The notes: a model not told the origin generated them from the letters alone. A stretch of 64,000 nucleotides of DNA from Cryptomeria japonica (GCF_030272615.1 NC_081415.1:187986270-188050269), one strand, 5' to 3'. Positions 1-12,405 are shown, counted from the stretch's first letter. Numbers and translations are program-made.

Positions 1-2334
1 CGTTAATCTGATTAATGAATGCGTTATAACAGTGGACAAATGCGCTACAACAAAGGATAAATGCGCTACAAAAACTGATAAACGTGTTAAAATAATCGAC
101 GTACGTGCTAAAATACTGAACATATGTGATAAACGGTCTTTTTTTGGTGTCTTTCTAGTTTGTCCTTCGTGGCATCATTTTCAGATTTGGATTTCATACC
201 AGAGGCTTTTTGGATGTTTTACGATGATTTCCAGATTATGCATTTAAACAATTTGATTAATCTTTTTTGGTTTTTGCTTCCATGTAATCTTTATGTTGGG
301 ATTTAGCCTCTATCATGTTGACAAGCCATGGTAGAGAGAGTTGTTTATTGTTCTCGATCCAGCAAGTTGATGTGCCTTGCTGTTGATACTTATTTTATTT
401 TGATGAGCAGATTTGGTAATCTTATTAATGCATTTTTATGCTATGAGGCTCCTTGATGTTTATTTGGCTTTATGACCTTTGCATGATCATGTATGTGTGT
501 GGTTGTATAATGATAATTATTTCAAATTTAATTGTTTATATGAGCCTCTTGTTGCATTTTTGTTTGGGCCATCTTAGAGGGAGTGGGCTCCCATGTGATG
601 ACCGGGGTCATGAGAGATAAGCTTGCATGAGGTTACTTGTAAGGATGCATGAATTCTAGACCACCAGGGCACATTGGGATTTTACCATGATTTTTAAACA
701 AGTGATAACCTAATAATTAATGGGTTGGGTAGATAGATTCATTAATAAAGATAATAATTGATGTGAGCCTCATGATTTGATCCAAGGGAGGATGTTTTAG
801 GATAAGCATGAGAAGGCCATTGCTATTGCAAGTCAATATCCCTTGATCTTTCATAGGTTGAGATGGCTCCACATGTCTATTGGGCTAGTGTCTTATGTTG
901 TTATGTTTTGAGGATGCAATGTGATGACACTCCACTCCTACATGTGTCCCCTTAATGATTTATGATTATGCCTTATTGGAAGCATTTATGTTCTATTGAT
1001 TTGTATGCCTCTGGAAGCTTATTCTTGTTGTATTGTGTGGGTTCTTGCATGAGAGTCCTTGTGTGATTAGTCTCTTTGGTTATAGGTGCCAGCTTAGGTT
1101 TAGAGTGTGTGTTGGGACCTTGTGTCATCTCCTAGCACTGGGGGTGGTTCCTTTGGTTCCACATGGTCGGGTGGTTGGTTCTTTTTAGCCATTGGGATGT
1201 TCTCTTGGATTCTTCATGTGTTGATGCGGATTCTTCTTCACGGTGATTATGGATGTATCTTGTAGTAGATTTATGTAATGAATATGATGGAATACATGTA
1301 CTGTAATATTCTTGTATGTAGTAGTTGGAATCTGGTAGTAGGAAGAACTATGATCTTGATGTATTTTATGTACTTGTAATTGTAAGATGGATTGTAGTTG
1401 GAAATTAGGATTATATCATGAATTGTAATGAGGCATTAGGGATGTAATTGTATTATTATAAGGGTGCGATCTTATGTATCTTGGAATTAAAATGGGTTAT
1501 GATTGAAATAGAAATGGATTTGCATCGTGATTTAAATGTATTATTCTATGGAATGTTTAGGATGTAAATCAGAATGTAAAGGAACCTTAGAAGAGGAATA
1601 TTCATAAAGTAAGAAATGAATAAGTTAGAAGATGTTAATTAGGTCTAGTGAAGATGAATGATTCATATAGATGCATTGATAGAAAGGAAGTTATGTATAT
1701 CATGTGAAGAATTGTAAGTAAGAAGTTGTATTAAGATTCTTGCATTATGCATTTGAAATTAATGATAAAGAAGATGATCATGCTAGTATTAGTTGCAATT
1801 GAAGTATGTTTAATTGGATTAGTAAAGATGGATTATATCTATGAATTAGGATTGCATTATCATAAAATGGAAAAGAGCCTGTAGATAGGAAATGTTGGGT
1901 TAAAACACATTTATATTTGGTGCATAAAATAAATGTAGGATTATGGGGTTGTCTTGCATTTTTAAAGAAGGAATGTAATATGCTAGTAGAAGGGTATAAT
2001 GGTAGGCATATCATGATGGATAGATAATCTAGTAGGTTGCATATCTCATGATTAGGAAAATAAATATGATGTATTAATTCAAGATGGAATGTTTATCATG
2101 TGAATCAAGTAATGGCGTTAAAGTACCCTAGGGAAAGGTTAATGATGTTATGTTATTTCTGCTTGCGTAAATTAATGAAATGTGTAATGATGTATGTTCA
2201 TAATGGTTAATGAATGTAGTTAGATGGAGATGTTATGTGTTACATGAGTTGTTATTAGATGTTAATAAATTTTTTTTATCTCCATTAGTATGTTAGATGT
2301 TTAGTTTCACTAGGGTATTTTGGCAGGCATTACA
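1..2334 (+). repeat. Gypsy-A 5' LTR (right half only)
   Basis: This stretch is a diverged direct repeat of about 10060-12405. Shared landmarks include the aaatgcgcta motif array near the left end, the gttgtttattg block, the ccacatgtc block and the terminal ggcaggcattaca. It ends with CA at 2334, immediately before the primer-binding site. Window base 1 corresponds to roughly base 2,150 of the LTR. It contains no coding sequence; the short open frames inside it have no support. Confidence 0.9.
20..145 (+). repeat. Degenerate tandem repeat of about 21 bp in the Gypsy-A 5' LTR
   Basis: Successive copies of a unit with core aaatgcgcta followed by an A-rich spacer recur about every 20-23 bases (for example atgcgctacaacaaagga, atgcgctacaaaaactga). 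Late copies decay to acgtgct and atgtgat. The same array, longer, is in the other LTR at 10003-10201. Confidence 0.75.
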
Positions 2335-2350
2335 TTTGATATCAGAGCCC
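2335..2350 (+). other. Gypsy-A primer-binding site
   Basis: Directly after the LTR terminal CA comes ttgatatcagagccc. It differs at one position from TGGTATCAGAGC, the complement of the initiator tRNA-Met 3' end used by most plant chromoviruses and copia elements. This is where minus-strand DNA synthesis would have been primed. Confidence 0.85.
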
Positions 2351-2510
2351 ATGTTTAAACACTAGGTACTTTGGTTTCATTTGAGCCTATTGTGCTTGTT
2401 AGCATTTAGCATGGGGTAGCCCATTGGTTTTATCCCTGCTATTTATTTTCTTGTTATAGTTTCCCTACCTGGTTAGCTTATATTTTTCTTCTGTGTCTTG
2501 CTTAGAAAAG

Positions 2511-3740
2511 ATGTCTGCTAGGGGTAGAGGTCATCATCGTGCTAGTTGAATGGGTACTCATAGGAATCCTCATCCTGAGGTTTCTAAGCAATCACACCAT
2601 GAGTAGCAGTAGGATCAACCTAGAGATAATGTGATCCCACAATTGGTGAACGTTCTTCAAGAGATTCTTGGTCATTTAGGACATAGGTAAGAGGAGAACC
2701 AACAAGAGGGATCTCACCATTCAGAGCACCAGGAGAGAGAGCATTCTTGTTCTCCTAAGAGGAGAGTTGAGGTTGATCAGGAATCACTTTCAGCTAGTCA
2801 CATGAGAGATTTGATGAGGACTCATCCTCCTACCTTTGATGGCTTAAGCAGGGACATGGAGGTAGAGACATGGCTTTTGGACTTAGGTAGGTATTTTTCT
2901 ATGCACCCATGTAGCAACAACACCAAGGTGAGATGTGCGATCATGCATCTTCATAGTTTTGCAACAACATGGTGGCACATGGAGGAACAAAAGTTGCATT
3001 TGGACATAATGACGGTTTTGTGCTAGATTCCTTTTAGATCATTGGAGACAAAGGAAGGTTGATGAGTTCCATGATTTGAGATAATAGAGGATGACTGTGG
3101 AGTAGCATGAGCATAGATTCTTCAAGCTTAGATAGTATGCTGGGATTGAGGATGTTGAGTCGATGTTGATTTAGCACTTTGTGAGAGGTCTTAGTGATCG
3201 TATTAGTGGAGAGGTTTGGATGCACAAACCTAAGACCTTGGAGACAATTGTGGAGAAGGTGAGGATAGAAAAGGAGAATCTTGCCTTACCATTAGGAGGT
3301 GTGACAGAAGGACATATAGTTAGTGCACCCATTACAGGATCTATTGTGAGAGGATCTTAGCAACATTCTTCAAGTTTTGCTAGGAGCCATCCTTCTTCTT
3401 TCTGCAGTGGTTAGCAGTTTAAGAAGAAGCATTCTCAAGGGCAGAACATTGCACAAGGTGCCAGATTTTAGGTTGACAGGAGTCGCAGTCATCAATGTGA
3501 TAGGAGACCTACTCCTTCTTAGCTAGATTCTAGTAGAGGCAGTGTTCAGTAGTCAAGTACAACACCAGGTAGTAGAGTGTTTGGCAGGAAGGATTTTTTT
3601 GCTTGTGGATAGCTAGGACACATTGTTGTTCATTCTCCTCAGTGTACTTCTTAGATGTTAGGGTAGTAGAAGCCAACTAATTTTGAGCCTACAGTTGGAG
3701 ATGCAGGTAGGTCTCATCGGTTATTTGCAACAGTTGATAA
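2511..3740 (+). pseudogene. gag: Gypsy-A gag (capsid/nucleocapsid), decayed
   Basis: The frame opens at ATG 2511 (MSARGRGHHR) and can be followed with many stops. Residues from about 2802 carry the retrotransposon gag core PPTFDGLSRDMEVETWLLDL, then a KVRCAIMHL...WW block typical of gypsy capsid. Near 3597 a nucleocapsid knuckle survives only in part (a Cys-Gly, a Gly-His and a Cys), with stops inside it. Most stops are TAG where Gln CAG is expected, as in the stretch after 2600. Gag would assemble the cytoplasmic virus-like particle. No intact protein can be made. Confidence 0.85.
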
Positions 3741-4280
3741 TTGTCATGCTGAGCATCAGGCCACTGTTGTGGAGACATCAGGTGTGATAGGTGGTATCTC
3801 TTTCTCAATGTTATTTGATTCAAGAGCATCAGATTCTTTTATTTATCCTTTTCTAGTAGAGTGATGCAGACTTGCTATGGAAAAGAAGGATGATAAGTGG
3901 GAGGTATAGTTAGCTACGTGGTCCAAAGTGGTAGTGGATTCCCTTGTGCTCAGTTGTCCTTCAGTCTTGGGAGATTGTCATACTTTTGTGGATCTTCATG
4001 TTATGTCCTTGGGATCTTATCATGTAGTTCTTAGTATGGATTGGCTTGGATCTCACCAAGTGTAGATAGATTGTAGAGGCAAGAGAGTGCAATGTGTGGA
4101 TGACAGTGGGAAGAGTGTGGAGATTGTAGGTATTCAAAGACCTATCTCTCTTTGCATGATTTTTGCTATGCAGATGAAGAGGTGTGCTCGTAAGGGTTGC
4201 CAATTGTTTGAAGTTAGAGTGAAGGATGTGGATGAGGGAGTTAGTTTAGAAGATTTATTGCTTAAACATCCCATTCTTTA
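3741..4280 (+). pseudogene. Gypsy-A aspartic protease region, active site altered
   Basis: Between gag and RT a frame reads LFDSRASDSFIYPF around 3810-3850. This is the retropepsin active-site region, which normally reads D-S-G-A-S. The glycine is replaced by arginine, so the protease is catalytically dead even without the stops. Downstream, at about 4010-4060, a block ending VVLSMDWLGSH matches the conserved hydrophobic G/S-M-D-W-L motif of gypsy proteases. The protease would have cut the Gag-Pol polyprotein. Confidence 0.75.
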
Positions 4281-5150
4281 GGAGTTTGCAGATGTTTTTC
4301 CTAGTGAGATTCCAGGTGTACCCCCTAACAACAAGATATTGATTTCAGGATTGTTTGGTGCCAGGAGTTGAGCCTATCTCTAAGGTTCCCTATCGGATGA
4401 CCACGTAGGAGTTGAGTGAGTTGAGGGTTCAGTTGGAGGAGTTGTTGGGGAAGGGGTTTATTTGTCCTAGTGTGTCCCCTTGGGGTGCACCTTTGTTATT
4501 TGTGAAGAAGAAGGACAGATCTCTTCAATTATGCATTCATTACAGGAAGCTTAATAAGGTGACAGTGAAGAACCGATATCCCTTGCCTCAGATAGGTGAT
4601 TTGTTTGATTAGATTAAGTATGCAAAGGTCTTCTCCAAGATTGACCTTAAATTTGGGTATCGCCAATTGAGGATTCATGAGGAAGACATTCATCTCACAA
4701 CTTTTTGCACTAGATATGATCAATATGAGTTCACAGTGGTACCTGTTTGTCTCACGAATGCACCATCGATTTTCATGAGCTTGATGAATGGTGTATTTAG
4801 ATTGTATTTGGATATATTTGTATTGGTATTTCAGGATGATATTTTGATTGTTCGAGATCAGTTGAGGAGCATGAGGATCATGTGAGGCAGGTTTTATAGT
4901 CTCTTAGGGAGAATCCGCTATACGCCAATTTGGTGAAGTGTGAGTTCTTCCAAACAGAGGTGAGATATCTTGCTCATGTGATTTATAGAGAGAGTATCGT
5001 AGTTGATCCCTCAGAGATTCAGGTGATTGTTTATTGGCCAACACCCACTAATGTGGGAGAGCTGCGCATTTTCATGGGTTTAGCAGGATATTATTGCAGA
5101 TATGTTCAGGATTTCTCCAAGATAGCCCATCCTATCACTTCTCTTTAGAG
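4281..5150 (+). pseudogene. Gypsy-A reverse transcriptase
   Basis: Clear Ty3/gypsy RT. Around 4412 it has the linker [17 protein letters not shown], then [14 protein letters not shown] and [20 protein letters not shown] stop follows LFD at 4610, then [13 protein letters not shown] at about 4640. The catalytic box near 4835 reads FQDDIL instead of the usual YVDDIL; both aspartates remain. The thumb/connection VYWPTPTNVGELRIFMGLAGYY is at about 5030-5090. Frames change at about 4885, and several TAG/TGA stops break the enzyme. Confidence 0.93.
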
Positions 5151-5182
5151 GAAAGGGATGAAGTTTGTTTGGTTAGAACAAT

Positions 5183-5623
5183 GTGAGACAAACATTTTGG
5201 ATCCTTAAGGAGCGTTTGACTAGTGCACCTATTCTAGCAGTGCTAGACCCTTTGGGAAATTTTGTGGTGTGTACAGATGCTTCTTTGGAGGGTCTAGGAG
5301 CAATGTTGATGCAAGATGGTCATGTGATTGCATATGAGTCACATAAACTTAAAGATCATGAGAAGAATTATCCCACCCATGATCTTGAGTTAGCGGCAAT
5401 GGTTCATGCTTTGGTTAGATGGAGGCATTTTCTCCTTGGACATAGATTCAAGTTGCATAGTGATCATCACAGTTTGCAGTATATCTTTTTGCAATTGAGT
5501 TTGAAAACTAGGTTGAGGCATTGGATGGAGTTTTTATCAGAGTACGACTTTGAGGTGAGATACATCCAGGGTAAGGAGAATGTGGTAGCAGATGCATTGA
5601 GCCATACAAGGCATGATATTTAA
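5183..5623 (+). pseudogene. Gypsy-A RNase H
   Basis: This 146-residue open segment contains the gypsy RNase H signature: VCTDASLEGLGAML, then KNYPTHDLELAAMVHAL, then the HSDHHSLQYI strand and finally ENVVADALSH. The acidic catalytic residues are all visible (Asp in TDAS, Glu in DLELAA, Asp in SDHH, Asp in VADALS). It is one of the longest undisturbed parts of the element. It lies in the same frame as the RT before it and the integrase after it. Confidence 0.92.
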
Positions 5624-5626
5624 GTA

Positions 5627-6466
5627 GTGTCTCTTAGTGTGGATTTGAGGAGCCGTATTCTTAGTACCCTTCCTTCAAATGTGTGGCATCAAGAGATTAT
5701 TGCAGAGAATTTCGCAAGTAGAGCTCTTGAGGGTAGATATGTAGGTTATTCAATTGAGTCAGATGGACTTCTTAGACAATTGGGATATATTTATGCTCCA
5801 CCATTAGACAGTCTTCAAGATGTGATCATGTTACAGGCACATCGAGCACCTTACTTGACACATCTAGGTGTTAAGAAGATGCACACAAATTTGAGATAGA
5901 TATATCATTGGTCTGGTATGAGGAGAGATATTGTAGATTTTGTGTCATGTTGCCTAGAGTGTCAGGGAGTGAAGGCAGAGCATCAACATCCCGCAGGATT
6001 ATTACAGTCACATTTAGTTACTAGATGGAAATGGTATATTATATCTATGGATTTTATAGTTGGTTTTCGCATGTCTTCACGTTGTCATGATTCTATTATG
6101 GTCATCATAGATAGATTGACCAAAGTAGCCCCCTTTTCTCCAATCATATCTTCATATACAATAACGACAGTAGCTCAAGTTTTTTTGGAGGGAGTTGTGA
6201 GGTTACATGGTTTTCCTCAGTGGATTATATCAGATCATGATCCAATGTTCACATAAGCATTTTCGATATCTCTTCAACATGATTTGGGCACGCAGTTGAA
6301 CTTTAGTTCATGTTATCACCTCGAGATAGATGGACAAATAGAGAGGGTGAACAAGGTTTTGGAGGACATGTTGAGGATGAAAGTGATGGACCAGCAGTCC
6401 TATTGGGAGGATTACCTCTATTTAGTGGAGTTTGCATACAATAATAGTTACCACAACTCTATTGGT
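5627..6466 (+). pseudogene. Gypsy-A integrase, zinc-binding and catalytic domains
   Basis: The H-H-C-C zinc domain is spread over about 5835-5985 (HRAPYLTHLGVKKMH, then CCLECQG). The catalytic core has its first Asp in SMDFIVGF (about 6040), its second in IISDHDPMFT (about 6230) and its Glu in IERVNKVLEDM (about 6320). Stops occur after NLR and after MFT. The frame is interrupted at 6466 by a solo LTR and resumes at 7267; removing 800 bp (the LTR plus one TSD copy) restores the frame exactly. Confidence 0.92.
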
Positions 6467-7261
6467 TGTTGGCATTCTACACTCTTATGAGAATAGTTGA
6501 TGTTGTCATTGATAGCAACCAACTAGCAACCAACTGGCATTCATCTATCAACCCACCGGTAGTTACTGACACCGGCAATAGACTTCTATATTCAGCGGCA
6601 TGCACTTCACCGACAGGGACAATAATGGATACCGACACTCAAGCGGACATGGAATAAACTTTTGTTTACTGTTTATATTGTAATTATCTTTTGTAAAAGC
6701 CGACATGGCATATTGTAAAAGACTCATATATATCTATGAGATCTTATAGGTCATTTAAGATGTATGTAGTATATGAGAGAGGATGATACATGATAGTTGA
6801 TATTTTTGTATAAGGTGATATAGTTGACAATGAAGGTTTTGGTAATGCAGTGAGCTTAAACCAGTACTGAATCTGGCCTAGTTGATGCTAATCTTAAGCT
6901 GTACATTGTATTGGATTTTGATAATCCATTTTGTAAGTCAGTGAGCTCTAGGTTGCTAGCCTTCCTGCATGTGCATGCTCCTCATTGTAAGTAATATTTA
7001 TTCATTGGCCAGTGAGTGAATATTGTGGGTCACAAATCCCACCAAGGTTTTTCCCACACCGGGTTTCCTCGTTAAATATCTTGTGTTATGGTGTGCTTTC
7101 TATGTTGTCTCTATTATTCTTGTTTACTGTATTAATTCTTATTTACCGATATACTGTTTTGGGATGCAAAGTTCTTAATAAGGTTAAATCTTCTGCTAAC
7201 TAGTTAGACACTGATTCACCCCCCCCTCTCAATTTCTTTGGGACTCTCATTGATTCTAACA
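6467..7261 (+). mobile_element. Solo LTR of the LARD/copia-like family inside the Gypsy-A integrase
   Basis: A 795-bp sequence beginning tgttggcattc and ending gattctaaca, flanked by the perfect 5-bp duplication ttggt (6462-6466 and 7262-7266). It resembles the LARD-C LTRs: a TTGTCATTGATAGCAAC block near the start, accggc/accgac motifs, a tgtaagtcagtgagctc block, the gtgggtcacaaatcccacc hairpin and a C-rich ccccccctctcaat end. There is no internal region, so it most likely arose by LTR-LTR recombination after insertion. Confidence 0.93.
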
Positions 7262-7877
7262 TTGGTATGTCTCCTTATCGAGCATTATATGGTAGACCAT
7301 GTCATACACCCCTGAGTTGGGACTGTTTGGAGGGCAGAGTACGTATTGGATCAAATATGTTGCAAGATATGGAGGAGCAGGTGGTTCACATTAGAGAGCA
7401 TTTGGTGGTTGCACAGGATATGCAGAAGAAGTATGTGGATGCACATCGAGTGGACAGGAAGTTTTTTGTTGGTGACAAGATATTTTTGAGAGTTCTCTCG
7501 CAAAAGAGTCTGATCCATTACGAAAAAGGCTCTAAGTTGGCACCTCAGTTTGTTGGAACGTTCAAGATTTTGGAGCAAATTGGTCTTGTGGCTTATTGAC
7601 TTGCCTTGTCGCCTAGCTTGTTCCACATCCATGATGTCTTTCATGTTTCAGTTTTGAGGTTATATCATCCTGATATTTTGCATGTTTTAGATTGGAATGC
7701 TTTACAGATCAAGGACGGGAAACTTTCAATGGAGCCCGTGTGCATTCTTCAACCCTCAAAGGTCGGAGCATAGAGTAGGTGAGGGTCCAGTGGGATCTGA
7801 TTGACGATTCTTTAGCTACATGGGAGGATGCAGGGCAGAAGAGAGAGTTATACCCCTATTTGTTCTCAGACTTATAG
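7262..7877 (+). pseudogene. Gypsy-A integrase C-terminus and chromodomain-like tail
   Basis: Continuation of the integrase after the solo LTR: MSPYRALYGRPCHTPLSWD, a long helical segment, then the GPY/F-type region KLAPQFVGTFKILEQIG and FHIHDVFHVSVLRLYHPD. After a frame break near 7770, a segment at about 7785-7877 reads VQWDLIDDSLATWEDAGQ and then YPYLFSDL. That matches the end of the retrotransposon chromodomain (V-x-W, T-W-E, Y-P-x-L-F). In chromoviruses this module steers integration to heterochromatin. The stop TAG is at 7875-7877. Confidence 0.85.
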
Positions 7878-7885
7878 AAGTAAGC

Positions 7886-7904
7886 CTAGGTAAAGGGGGG
7901 AAGA
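7886..7904 (+). other. Gypsy-A polypurine tract
   Basis: The purine run aggtaaaggggggaaga lies directly before the TG that opens the 3' LTR, and only a few bases after the pol stop. This is the expected primer site for plus-strand synthesis. Confidence 0.9.
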
Positions 7905-10900
7905 TGTAGTGTCCACCCTTGAATTGACCTATTTTGACTAGAGTTGACTTTTATTTTATGTTTGATAGACCTATCTAGACTATATTTGATGATTCAGATG
8001 ATCATTACTCATATGTTTTAGCTACTAACTATTGATGCTAGACACTATTAGACATATGCTATTATGATGATCTATATGGACGTTGATACTATCATTAGTG
8101 ATCAAGTCATGTGATGATTATCATATGCTTACTATGTGATGGATAATTGATAGATTATGTTGATCATGGATTTGATGTTGATTATGATTATGCTAACCAT
8201 ATTTCATTGTTACATATGATGAGATATTTATGAGATGTGTTTGAATATTGTATGATTGTCTTCATGAGAGGGATGATGTCACGTCACTCATTGCGAGTGG
8301 GATGTGTCATCGCGATTCCCTATCACTTGTCTGCTATGAGATATATGCATATGTTGTATCATTGTTGTTTGGTTGCAGGATATTGCAGGTACCAGACATT
8401 GACTCCACCTGGCTTCACAGGTCTGAGTGTGTCTTTAATTCCAATGACTTATGTGGTTTAGAGATGACATGAGTTCCTTTCACATAATCTAGGTCTAAGA
8501 TGTGCACCAAGTGTCGTAAGTGCCTTGGCGTAATTCACCACGTCGGTTAGTAAGTTCGATCTTTTCACTATTATGATTATGTTTAGAGATGGTTGATTTA
8601 TTTGATTATGTTTAGATTAATTATGAGATCCTTGATGTGTGATTTTATAGTTAATAATGCTCATTTTAATGTATTTAATTTATTAGCCTTGAGTATTTAA
8701 TTATTTGGTAATTTATGTTTATTTATTTTGTGTGATTTTAATATTTATTTGGTATTTATTGTTTAATCTTTATTGTTGTTTAATATTTATTTAATATTGG
8801 TGGTTTAATCTTTATTGGTATTTAATTATTTAATTATTTATTTATTTGCCTATGGTTTAATAGTTCATTTTATAGTTAATATTTATTTGGCTCTTTATTT
8901 CATTTATGAGCTTTTGGTTTTAATTTTCCTATTTAATTTATTTATTTATATAGTTGACTTTATTTATTAGTGGGATTGTATGAACACATTTGAATAAAAT
9001 AATAATATCTTCCCACTTAGTTGTATAAGATTTTGTATTACTTTTACCTACCCTCAATTCTCATTGGTTGAATTTGAAATGAAAAATATAAAAGTAACCT
9101 AACATGGGGTTGGTAGAAAATATTATATTTTGGTATATTTTCATTGGCTAGAGTTTTGCTTTGGATTTCTTTTTATTAGGTAGTCTAGGCTTGTTGTCGG
9201 GTTACTATTCTTGGTGATTTTCTGCAACATTTGGATTTTGACTTGGTTGTTTGGATTGTTGGAGCTTGTGATTTGGATTTGGTTTTGGAGCTCTTCGTCA
9301 AATTGCTTTCATAACTTCTATTTCCAGGCTGGAGCTCTTGTCTCTTGCAAAGATTTTTATTTATCTATATTCTCCATGTCTGCAAAAAATTTTGTTTGTA
9401 GGTTTTATTTTGGGAAATATTTAGTATAAAGTTTATACTATAGTTTTGGAGAAATATTTATGTGCATGAAATTTATTATAAAGTTTAACTTTAGGATGGA
9501 GGAAATCCAACTCTGCAACTTTTTGACAATTCGATTATGTGGAAATCCAACTCTTTTCTTTTGTGATTGATGTCTTTTGGGTGATTATTGGGAAATTTGT
9601 TTGTTGGTAGAGAATTCGGGAGAGTTTGTATCAGATTTGGAGGGATTTGATTGATTTTGTTGTGAGGGAGTTTTTGAAGATTTCTTTGTTGTTTTCTAAT
9701 TTTTGTTTGATTAGAGAGGTTCCCTAGTTTTTCATGAGTGAAACAATGATTTGGGAATGATTTTTATTTTATTTGGAGCTCTCTGCGAATTTATTTTAGA
9801 GAGAATTGAGTTGGGAGCTTTTGAGTTTTGAGATTCGATTTCTCCTTCTTAAGTTAATAATTTTGTAATTTTTTTGTTGCTGGTATTGAGTCTTTTCAAG
9901 GCAACTTTGAGCTTTTTGGTTTCAGTGTTGGATTATTTTTCTATGAATTTTAATTTAAGTTTGAAACTTAGTCCTTTTTCCATGTTTTTTTATTCTCTGG
10001 GACAAATGCACTAAAAGATTGTGTAAATGTGCTAAACGATTGTGTGTATGCACTAAGGTTAATGTGCTAATCTGTTTAACAAATGCGCTATAATAGTGGA
10101 CAAACGCAATAGAATAGAGGATAAATGCGCTACAAAAAATTGATAAATGTGCTAAAACAATCGACGTACGCGCTAAAATAGTGAATGTATGCGCTAAATT
10201 ATCATTTTTTGGTGTCTTTCCAGTTTGTCCTTTGTGATGTCATTTTCAGATTTGGATTTCATACTAGAGACTTTTTGGATGTTTTATGATGATTTCCAGA
10301 TTATGCATTTAAACAATTTGATAAATATTTTTATGGTTTTGGCTTCTATGTAATATTCATGTTGGGTTTATGCCTCTATCATGTTAAGAAGCCATGGTAG
10401 AGAGAGTTGTTTATTGTGCTCAGTCTAGCAAGTTCATGTGCCTTTCTGTTGATACTTATTTATTTTGATGAGCAGATTTGGTTATCTTATTAATGCATTT
10501 TTATGCTATGAGGCTCCTTGATGTTTATTTGTCTTTATGACCTTTGGATGACCACGTATGTGTGTAGTTGTATGATGATAATGATTTCAGATTTAATTGT
10601 TGATATGAGCCTCTTTTTGCATTTTTATTTGGCCCATGTTAGGGGGAGTGGGCTCCCATGTAATAACTGAGGTCACGATAGATAGGCTTGCATGAGGTTC
10701 CTTGTAAGGATGCATGAAGTCTAGACCACTAGGGCAAATTGGGAGTTTACCATGATTTTTAAATAAGTGATAACCTAATTATTAATGGGTTGGCTAGCTA
10801 GATCCATTAATAAAGATAATAATTGATGTGAGCCTCATGACTTGATCCTAGGGAGGATGTTTTAGGATAAGTATGAGAAGGCCATTGCTATGGCAAGTCA

Positions 10901-12405
10901 ATCTCCCTTGATCTCTCATAGGTTGAGATGGCTCCACATGTCCATCAGGCTAGTGCCTTATGTTGTTATGTTTTGAGGATGGCATGTGATGACACTCCAC
11001 TCCTACATGTGTCCCCTTAATGATTTATGATTATGCCTTATTGGATTCATTTATGTTTTGTTGAGTTGTATGCCTCTGGGAGCTTATTCTTATTGTATTG
11101 TGTGGGTTCTTGCATGAGAGTCCTTGTGTGATTAGTCTCTTTGGTTATAGGTGCTAGCTTAGGTTTAGAGTGTGTGTTAGGATCTTGTGTCATCTCCTAG
11201 AATAGGGGGTGGTTCCTTTGGTTCCACATGGTTGGATCGTTGGTGTTTTTTAGCCATTGGGATGTTCTCTCAGATTCTTCATGCGTGGATGTGGATTATT
11301 CTTCATGGTTATTATGGATGTATCTTATAGCAGATTTATTTAATGAATATGATGGAATACATGTAATGTAATATTCTTGTAAGTTGTAGTTGGAATCTTG
11401 TAGTAGGAAGAACTATGCTCATGATGTACTTTATGTTCTTGTAATTGTAAGATGGATTGTAGTTGGGAATTAGGATTATTTCATGAATTATAATGAGGCA
11501 TTAGGGATGTAATTGTATTATTGTAAGGGTGTGATTTTATGTATCTTGGAATTAAAATGGGTTATGATTGAAGTAGAAATGGACTTGCCTTGTGATTTAA
11601 TTGTATTATTCTATGGAATGTTGAGGATGTAAATCAGAATGTAAAGGAACCTTATAAGAGGAGTATTCATAAAGTAAGAAATCAATATTCTAGAAGATGT
11701 TAATTAGGTCTAGTGAAGATGAGTGATTCATATAGATGCATTGATAGAAATGAAGTTATGTATATCATGTTAAGAATTGTAAGTAAGAATTCAAATTAAG
11801 AATCTTGCATGATACATTTGAAATTAATGATAAAGAAGATGATCATGCTAGTATTAGTTGCAATTGAAGTATGTTTAATTGGATTAGTAAAGATGGATTA
11901 TATCTATGCATTAGGATTGCATTATCATGAAAAGTAAAAGAGCATGTAGATAGGAAATGTTGGGATAAAACACATTTGGATTTGGTGCATAAAAAAATGT
12001 AGGATTATGGGATTTTCTTGCATTTTTAAAGAAGGAATGTAATATGCTAGTAGAAGGGTATAATGGCATGCATATCATGATGGATAGATAATCTAGTAGG
12101 TTGCATCTCTTATGATTAGGAAATTAAATATGATGTATTAATTCGAGATGAAATGTTTATGATGTGAATTAAGTAATGGCATTGAAGTATCCTAGGGAAA
12201 GGTTAATGATGTTATGTAATTTCCTCTTACGTAAATTAATGAAATGTGTAATGATGTTTGTTCATAATGGTTAAATGGTTAAGGAATGTAGTTAGATGGA
12301 GATGTTATGTGTTGCTTTGGTTGTTATTAGATGTTAATAAATTTTTTTATCTCCATTAGTATGCTAGATGTTTAGTTTCACTAGGGTATTTTGGCAAGCA
12401 TTACA
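7905..12405 (+). repeat. Gypsy-A 3' LTR, about 4.5 kb
   Basis: Starts tgtagtgtccaccc right after the polypurine tract and ends ggcaagcattaca; its last 2.35 kb repeats 1-2334. The first half holds a low-complexity region at about 8640-8960 (runs of tttatttaattatt) and a T/G-rich stretch at about 9200-9960. The second half holds the tandem repeat at 10003-10201. I find no believable gene in it; the short open frames at 8237-8472 and 9211-9429 lack homology or codon structure. Confidence 0.9.
10003..10201 (+). repeat. Degenerate tandem repeat of about 21 bp in the Gypsy-A 3' LTR
   Basis: About ten imperfect copies of a unit with core aaatgcgcta (variants aaatgcacta, aaatgtgcta, gtatgcgcta) at 17-24 bp spacing. 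This is the more complete version of the array at 20-145. The copies near 10160 include the self-complementary tcgacgtacg. Confidence 0.8.

Larger units (their letters stand above)
1..12405 (+). mobile_element. Gypsy-A: Ty3/gypsy chromovirus with about 4.5-kb LTRs, 5' end outside the window
   Basis: A near-complete Ty3/gypsy LTR retrotransposon. Two long direct repeats (1-2334 and 7905-12405) flank an internal region with a primer-binding site, gag, protease, RT, RNase H, integrase and a chromodomain-like tail, followed by a polypurine tract. The order RT-RNase H-integrase marks Ty3/gypsy, and the C-terminal chromodomain remnant points to the chromovirus branch; the long LTRs suggest Tekay/Del, which is inference. 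Many in-frame stops make it inactive. The upstream end of the 5' LTR lies before the window, so its TSD cannot be tested; the 3' flank begins atgca. A later solo LTR sits in the integrase. Confidence 0.93.
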
